Below, piece by piece: positions 58,253 through 64,000 of a DNA stretch of 64,000 nt. The translations under genes and the position numbers were made by a program. The DNA lies in contig JADLZK010009268.1 in the NCBI GenBank assembly GCA_015847255.1, forward strand, positions 1 through 64,000. The letters run 5' to 3'. Numbering within the stretch: the stretch's first letter is position 1; the number at the start of each line of letters is the position of its first letter. The notes beneath the pieces were generated by a model that saw only the letters and a list, made by a program, of their open reading frames with translations, did not search any database and was not told the DNA's origin. Origin of the DNA: Hyparrhenia diplandra (taxonomy: Eukaryota; Streptophyta; Magnoliopsida; Poales; Poaceae).

Positions 58253-61125
58253 AGCAAGTCCCAACCAGGGGGTTGTAATTATTAAGGGTTTGGGCCCTAG
58301 CAGAGTCTCTAAAACTGCTCTCGCTAGTTCCCGGGTTATACCATATCATCACGGTCATAGCACCACAGGTCAGTCATCATTAGTGTATATCTAATCATAG
58401 ATGTTCACGCCTAGCACATGCCCATTCCAAGGACATGGCTATTCGAATAGATTCAATTAACTCTGCAGAGGTGTACAAATTTCCACACACGATAGGCATT
58501 GTCTACACCATGGCCCATGGTTCGACAGGCCTAACGAGATTCCATACCCGCTTGGTAGCCAACCTAGGTATATTGGTATAATCCTCACCACGACTTCTCA
58601 GGGGTTGGAAAGGATGACACATCATCCTAGACAATACGGTGATACCAAATCACCCACGGCTTTACAGGTAATACCTTATTACCCAACCTATACTGTCACG
58701 CAACACACCCAATCATTAATCATAAATATGTGCACCTAGCACTGCGCCACTGCGCCCAAACATCTTATGTGGAAGATCACTCAGCATCCACGCCAACCGG
58801 ACCATGTGGCCACTCTCCCCATGTCTGCTCCCAATAGGTCGTTCGCCTACACCGGCCACCTTGGTTCAAAATTATACCTCAACCCAACGGGGTATGGAAT
58901 CAAGCCGACCCATCCCGGCGTGTGGCTGTACGCAATGTTACACTAGGTAGAAGGTCTATGAACCGGTCCTTAGGGGAGGCGAGTATCTCTCCGCAGGAAC
59001 CCCTCGCGGCGATTCCCGATGTGGTATTTAGGCTTTACCAGACTACCACTACTCACCTCTTTTATTGGTTAGGGTTCATTAGGCATTCTCATGTTTCTCT
59101 TTAATTACAACATATGAGCGTAGATAACGTGGATGATTACGTCATCCGGCTTAGCTCCATAGCTATGTTATCAGGCTCATACCACTACTTACTAATCGAT
59201 TATCATTATCATCATCATATCATCACATTATTAAGGTCATGATTAGGGCGGGGGGGTAAGGACTTGCCCTGGGAGGTTCTTATGAATCGGCACGGCGTCG
59301 AACGTCTCTGGCTTTCCTCGGACGGGAAACTCCTAATCGGGTCGATGTAGAATTACGGCGCATACGTTGATAACCTAGCTTGAACTAGAGCAACCAAAAC
59401 AAGCATAGAACATTATGGTGGCAATGGGTTAGATGCATAGAGCTAGATTTTAGATGAATTATGGAAGTCGTTTCACGCGAAAACGGAGTTAATTTGCATG
59501 AGATATGGATTTTATAATATTAATCCCTAATTAAACCATTAGGGTAATATTATAATATAATTTTATCATGTAATAAAATTGGAACTAATTACATGATAAA
59601 ATTCTATAAATCAAATAATGAATTTACAAATTTTTCGGGAATTTTTTCGACACGGGAAGGTCTACTTTTAGAAATGCGTGTACAATAACCAGGGTGGCTC
59701 TAGCAATTTACATAGTGTGTACGGGGATCCCTTCCTACACGTGGTTGCCACGTGGGTCCAGATGGACGCCACAGTGGACGCCATGTGGGCGCCACGTGTA
59801 TGACGGGGTCTTCCGTTGGCCTGTGACGGAGGGGAGACGGAGTGTCGACGTGTCGGCTCCCCATTGGACCTTGTCTCGACATCGTCACTCGTGAGTGAAC
59901 GGCAACGACGGTCGATCCCGTCCGCCATTCTCCACGGTGGCGCCCCGCCGGAAGTTGGCCGGAAGTGGCCATACCCTCGTCTATAGCTTTCCGCGGAGGG
60001 TGCTTCGTGTTCAGCTCGCCACCTTGGTCCTCTTGGGAGCATCCATGGCGGCGGTGGGGGTCTCTCCGTGCGGTGGCGGCGTGTCCGGCGGCACTGGACG
60101 GCGGCGGTGCTCGGAGATGCCCTTGCTGTATGCCAAAACGGGGAGAAAGAAGGGGAATCGAAAGAGGAGGCGTACCGCACAACTAATCGACTGACGACGA
60201 CCTCACAGACGACGGGGCTCGGGTTTCTTCCCCGGCGACGGCGGACTCCCGATTTGGGGAAAAGACGGAGCACGGTGAGGCGAGTGGGAGAGGGAGGAAG
60301 CTGAGGCGTGCACCGCGTGTTCGGCCTGGGGGGAGCTCGCCGGGGAGGGCGAGCTCGTTTGGTAGCCGAAGATGCCTATTTATAGGCGCGGTGGCGAGAG
60401 CGTCGCCGTCGAGATATTTTTTTCGCGACGACGATCTTTTCCGACCGTCTTTTCTGTGGCCGTGGACCTCGGGTTGGTGCTCCGCTGGCCGAGTACCTCG
60501 TGCTTCACTCCGGTGGGTGAGCTGGCCGTCAGGTCGTGTCTTCTACAGCGACGGTCGCCGCCTGCCATGGCCGCCTTTGCGGTGCTCCGGCTCGTGCGCC
60601 ACCGTGCCGATTGACCCGGTTCTTGTCGCTTGCGCGGGCGGAGGCGGAGCGTCGTGCCGCGTGGCGTCCTTGGGCAGTCCCGGCGGCGTGTCCGCTCGCC
60701 GACTCTCCCTGTGATGGTTGACGCGGCGGGGGCGGGTGAGCTGGCTCCCATGCGGTGTCGCGTCGGCGACGCTGGTGGTGGCGCTCCCTGTTCTCTCGTC
60801 AACGCGGCGGTCCTGGGGCAAGACGACGGGGAGCACGGTGTCCCGGCGACCGTGTCGCGGTCGTCGCCCTCGAGGCGAGAGGTGGAAGATGACGAGAGCG
60901 GGGCCCGGGCGTCGGTGTAAGAGAGGAGGAGAAGGAGAGATGGGCTCGGCGCCGGTCTGGGCCTCGGTTTCGGGCCGGCCTCAAGCTCAGCACGCCGGAA
61001 GGAAGGGGGGGAAGAGGGAGAGAGTTGGGCCGAGGATTGAGCCCGAGACTCTTTTCCAATTTCCTTTCTTCTTCCTATTTTCTTCCCCTTTTTCCATTCT
61101 TTCTCCTTCTTATTTTCCCTTCTCA

Positions 61126-61560
61126 TTATTTTATGTGTGTAAATATATATTTTTGCAAATATTTGTACAAGCACATGAGCCTATATTCTCTTGACTTTTA
61201 CCCAGGAGAATATTTATTCAATTGTGCTCATACAAATATAATTATATATGTGCACACACATTTTCCCTCCTTCGATTATTTCATGTGTGACATATTCATA
61301 TATATCTTGTAAATATTTTCACAAGCACCTTTATATTCCCATGACTTTATATTCATGGAAATATTTATCCAAAAGTGCTAGTAAAAATATATATATGCAC
61401 ACATGTCCCCGAACTCTATTATTTCATGTGTAGTGTATATATTATAAATATTTATACGAGCACCTTTATATTCCTCGACTTTTATTGCCGAGAATACTTA
61501 TTTATTGTTCTCGTAAAAATATTCATATATATATATTTGGTACACATGTGTGTTGGTAGG
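61126..61560. repeat. Three tandem units of about 145 bp inside the solo LTR
   Basis: Units starting near 61,126, 61,274 and 61,416 each contain TTATTT(C/T)ATGTGTG, an AAATATTT..AC(A/G)AGCAC phrase, a TATATTC..TGACTTT phrase, AATATTTAT-like text, AAAAATAT-like text and a GCACACA-type end. They are diverged but clearly repeated. On the minus strand they occupy about 280-710 bp from the LTR start, where U3 promoter and enhancer sequences lie. Confidence 0.75.
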
Positions 61561-61835
61561 TGTTGTTCCCAGAATAAATTTGTAATTCATTTCTCATGCG
61601 ATGTTATACTTCCATAATTAAAATCTAGGGCTTACCTTGCATCCTTGGTCACCATAAAGCTCTTCAAGCAACAAGCAAATGTTTCCTATTTTCTATAGAT
61701 GGTGAGAGTTTGAAATGTAGGTTTTCGAAAAACAGGGTTTTCGGTTTAGCGGAAATTAAATCAAGTTTTAGTTGTAATTCGAAAAGTTCAAATTTTTAGT
61801 GAATTTTAAAATGATGCAAAAACACGGGTGTTACA

Positions 61836-61840
61836 GCTAG
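61836..61840. repeat. Target-site duplication (right) of the solo LTR in copia
   Basis: GCTAG, identical to 57,852-57,856. Confidence 0.92.
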
Positions 61841-62430
61841 ATATCAATCCGATCCTAGAGAGAGTCACCTCAAGGCAACAAAGAGAATTTTGAGGTACTT
61901 GAAGGGCACGCAAGATGTTGGACTATGGTATCCAAAGGGATCCAAGTTTGAGCTAATTGGATATTCGGATTCCGATTATGGAGGATGCAAGATTAATAGA
62001 ATGAGCACAAGTGGCACATGTCAATTCCTTGGAAGGTCACTAGTATCATGGTCTTCAAAGAAGCAAAATAGTGTTGCTCTCTCTCTCTACCGAAGCCGAA
62101 TACATAAGTGCGGGAAGTTGTTGCACTCAATTGCTATGGATGAGGTCAACATTGAGGGATTTTGGATTCAAATTTGACAAGGTTCCATTGTATTGTGACA
62201 ATGAAAGTGCTAGAAAGATGACTCAAAATCTGGTTCAACATCCAAGAACAAAGCACATTGATATAAGGCACCACTTCATAAGAGATCATCAACAAAAGGG
62301 TGACATTTGTATCATGGGCATTGGCACCGAAGATCAACTAGCCGACATATTCACCAAGCTACTTGATGAGAAAAGGTTTTGCATGCTAAAGGGAGAATTG
62401 AACATTATTGACTTCTCCAACTTGAGTTGA
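61841..62430 (+). pseudogene. Copia RNase H and pol C-terminus (frameshifted)
   Basis: After the insertion the frame resumes as RYQSDPRESHLKATKRILRY, LKGTQDVGLWYPKG, GYSDSDYGGCK and SSKKQNSVALS. A CT-dinucleotide expansion near 62,075 (four extra bases) then shifts the frame, after which STEAEYISAGSCCTQLLWM, YCDNESARKMTQNLVQHPRT and KHIDIRHHFIRDH continue in the next frame, ending GELNIIDFSNLS. This is the copia RNase H domain, which would remove the RNA template during cDNA synthesis. Confidence 0.9.
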
Positions 62431-63434
62431 TGCACCCCACTTATATGACATGCCTCTCCTTCGACAAACCTGAGGTAAAAGTTGATTGACATGGCATTCA
62501 TATTATGCTTAGGACTTGTTAGTGCATCTAGTTATCATGCATTTAATATGCTCATTCATGGAAAATAAAATGATTTCAATGTATGTGTGGCACCACTATT
62601 GCTTTGAATGGTTTTATGATCTAGTGGTGGCATATGACATGTTTGTGGGCTTGCAATCCTAGTGTTGACTCTAGAAAATGAGCTATTGATGTGTATTCTA
62701 ACATGGTGCAAGATAACCCTTATTTACATGAGGTGTGAAAAAGCTTGTCCTTGGTTCAAACTTGAATACATGGAAAGGCAAGTGATCTAGATGAGACCAC
62801 ATTTGATCCTTTGTTTGACTTGATTTCTCTCATTTACACCTTTTTGGTGATTGTTGACAAATAGGGAGAAATAAGTCACAAAGATGTTGGAAAGGATCAC
62901 ACAAATAGGGAGAGCAAGCTCATAGACTATTTGTGCATTTGTATGTGCATGATCATGATGAAATGTTGCACTTTGTGCAATCTAAATTCAATATACATGA
63001 TTGCTTGGTGTATGCTAGTTTTTGAAAATTGATTGGTGTATTGACCAACTAGCATGCATAGGACGTATCTAGACATTGCTCACATTTATGCCTAAATGTT
63101 GATCTCATGGGGTATGTTGAGTTTTTGATGAATGTCTAGTTATAATGATGCTAAGGACTCCGATTGGTATCACGCTTCAAAGGTCCGAATTTCTTGAACC
63201 TTAGCATCTCTTTTGGTATTAGTATCTCTCCCCCAAATTTCTATCCTTACATATGTGCCAAATTGATCCAAACACATGGAAGCACATATGTAAGGGGAGC
63301 TACTACTACCAAAACCGAACCTTGAAATGTTTGTCCAAACTTTGTTTCATGATCAAAATGCTATGGACAAGCAATTCAAGTTCAATTTCATTTCATTTCA
63401 TATCTTTGTGAATTTGGTTGTCATCAATTACCAA
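62431..63434. other. Non-coding 3' spacer of the copia element
   Basis: About 1 kb between the end of pol and the polypurine tract. No env-like frame is seen, although some SIRE relatives carry one here. The text is AT-rich with short repeated phrases. Confidence 0.6.
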
Positions 63435-63446
63435 AAAGGGGGAGAT
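63435..63446 (+). other. Polypurine tract of the copia element
   Basis: AAAGGGGGAGAT directly precedes the right LTR start TGAAATCTC, the expected position of the plus-strand primer. Confidence 0.85.
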
Positions 63447-64000
63447 TGAAATCTCATGTTTGGTTTTGGAAATTGATGACACACTTGTGGCACTAATCCT
63501 TTGCTCTAAAGTGTGACTTGAGAGATAGGATTATATGGATGACGTGGAGCATGATGATCATGAACATGGACGATGATGATGGACATGGTGGATCGTCAAG
63601 CTCAGTGATCGGCTTGCGAGGAACCTGGGAGATCAAGGCAAAGGTATATTTGATAGGGTCTTCCTTTCGGTGATCAAGACACGATAGAGCGTGTGATCAC
63701 ATTATAGGATAGATAGCCGACTATCAAGAGGGGATGCCGTGACAATCCTTTGGTGAAGTGTTTGTAGGTCCAATTGACTTGCATATTGCATCTAGGACAA
63801 TGAGAGCACTAACTTCATTCTTGCCTAACCTTTCGACATGCTAACATAAGTGATAACGTGATCATCTTCGACGTGTTGGCAACATATGGCAAGAGGCGAA
63901 GCAAGGTTGAAGCAAAGGCGACAACAAAATTGAAAAACACGCAGATCAGGGTGACCGGACTCTCGACCGGACGTAGATGCCCTGACCGGACGCGCTGAAG
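63447..64000 (+). repeat. Right LTR of the copia element (truncated by window end)
   Basis: Begins TGAAATCTCATGTTTGG like the left LTR. After GCAACATATGG (63,889) it continues into AAGAGGCGAAGC and ACCGGACTCTCGACCGGACG, sequence missing from the left LTR. The end lies beyond 64,000. Confidence 0.9.

Larger units (their letters stand above)
57857..61835 (-). mobile_element. Solo LTR (3,979 bp) inserted in the copia element
   Basis: Read on the minus strand it begins TGTAACACCCGTGTTTTTGC and ends GGGGCGTGACA, with GCTAG duplicated on both sides. It has no protein-coding content beyond chance frames in the GC-rich section 59,700-61,000. Ends, length and position of a conserved inverted repeat match the other solo LTR (29,069-33,138), although most of the sequence differs. 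Both are therefore probably from different families of the same long-LTR (Del/Tekay-like) lineage. The insertion splits the copia ORF between GMCA and RYQSDP. Confidence 0.88.
51970..64000 (+). mobile_element. Ty1/copia retrotransposon (SIRE-like), right LTR cut by window end
   Basis: The left LTR (51,970-53,102) is followed by a primer-binding site, gag with a zinc knuckle, protease, integrase, reverse transcriptase and RNase H, in copia order. A roughly 1-kb non-coding tail, a polypurine tract and the start of the right LTR (63,447) follow. A 3,979-bp solo LTR interrupts it between the reverse transcriptase and RNase H regions. The long gag with a coiled, Lys/Glu-rich C-terminus and the long spacer after RNase H fit the SIRE/Maximus lineage. 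In-frame stops and frame shifts show the copy is inactive. Confidence 0.92.

Noticed and set aside
59668..61194. Long frames in the GC-rich section of the second solo LTR
   Set aside because: Same composition effect, with no recognisable motif, inside an element bounded by exact target duplications.
61120..61560. CRISPR-like array
   Set aside because: The three units are contiguous diverged tandem repeats without regular spacers, in a plant LTR.

Overview
The window looks like nuclear DNA of a grass (Poaceae). Genes have introns and AT-rich non-coding sequence, and there are two LRK10-like receptor kinases with the HFDIKPHN catalytic loop. Around them lie typical grass repeats: a SIRE-type Ty1/copia element, a chromodomain Ty3/gypsy element, roughly 4-kb solo LTRs starting TGTAACACCC, a Helitron, LINE fragments, an Au-type SINE and small MITEs. 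I cannot name the species. All family calls come from reading the sequence and from memory of the families; no search was run.

Layout. 1-1,560: no gene recognised. 1,573-6,336 (minus): a nine-exon 3'-5' exonuclease plus KH-domain gene with several one-base indels. 7,450-9,540: repeat-rich spacer. 9,540-12,343: two LINE fragments (minus). 12,350-13,590: GC-rich, unassigned. 13,743-13,865 (minus): one orphan lipid-kinase exon. 14,869-22,723: a large decayed Helitron with a Rep/helicase gene and a replication protein A (RPA) gene, ending in a hairpin and CTAG. 22,724-25,000: low-complexity and repetitive. 25,142-25,524 (minus): a DUF3511 gene followed by a 270-bp MITE. 27,489-36,551: a Ty3/gypsy element with both LTRs and a 5-bp target duplication, split by a 4,070-bp solo LTR. 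39,640-41,640 (minus): an intact four-exon hexose/H+ symporter gene. 42,858-49,720: two LRK10-like receptor-kinase genes, head to head, with about 370 bp between their start codons. 51,970 to beyond the window: a copia element split inside its reverse transcriptase/RNase H region by a 3,979-bp solo LTR.

The only host gene that reads cleanly end to end is the sugar transporter. The exonuclease/KH gene, the DUF3511 gene and one receptor kinase each carry single-base indels in conserved codons. The second kinase is open through its catalytic domain but has Asn at the invariant ATP-binding lysine. Either these genes are decaying or the assembly has residual indel errors; the sequence alone cannot decide.

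I found no clear new biological system. The most interesting items are the divergent kinase pair with two different lesions, the fully delimited nested retroelements, a short inverted repeat kept at the same offset in two otherwise different solo LTRs, about 145-bp tandem repeats in the upstream part of one LTR, and the Helitron with its own RPA gene.
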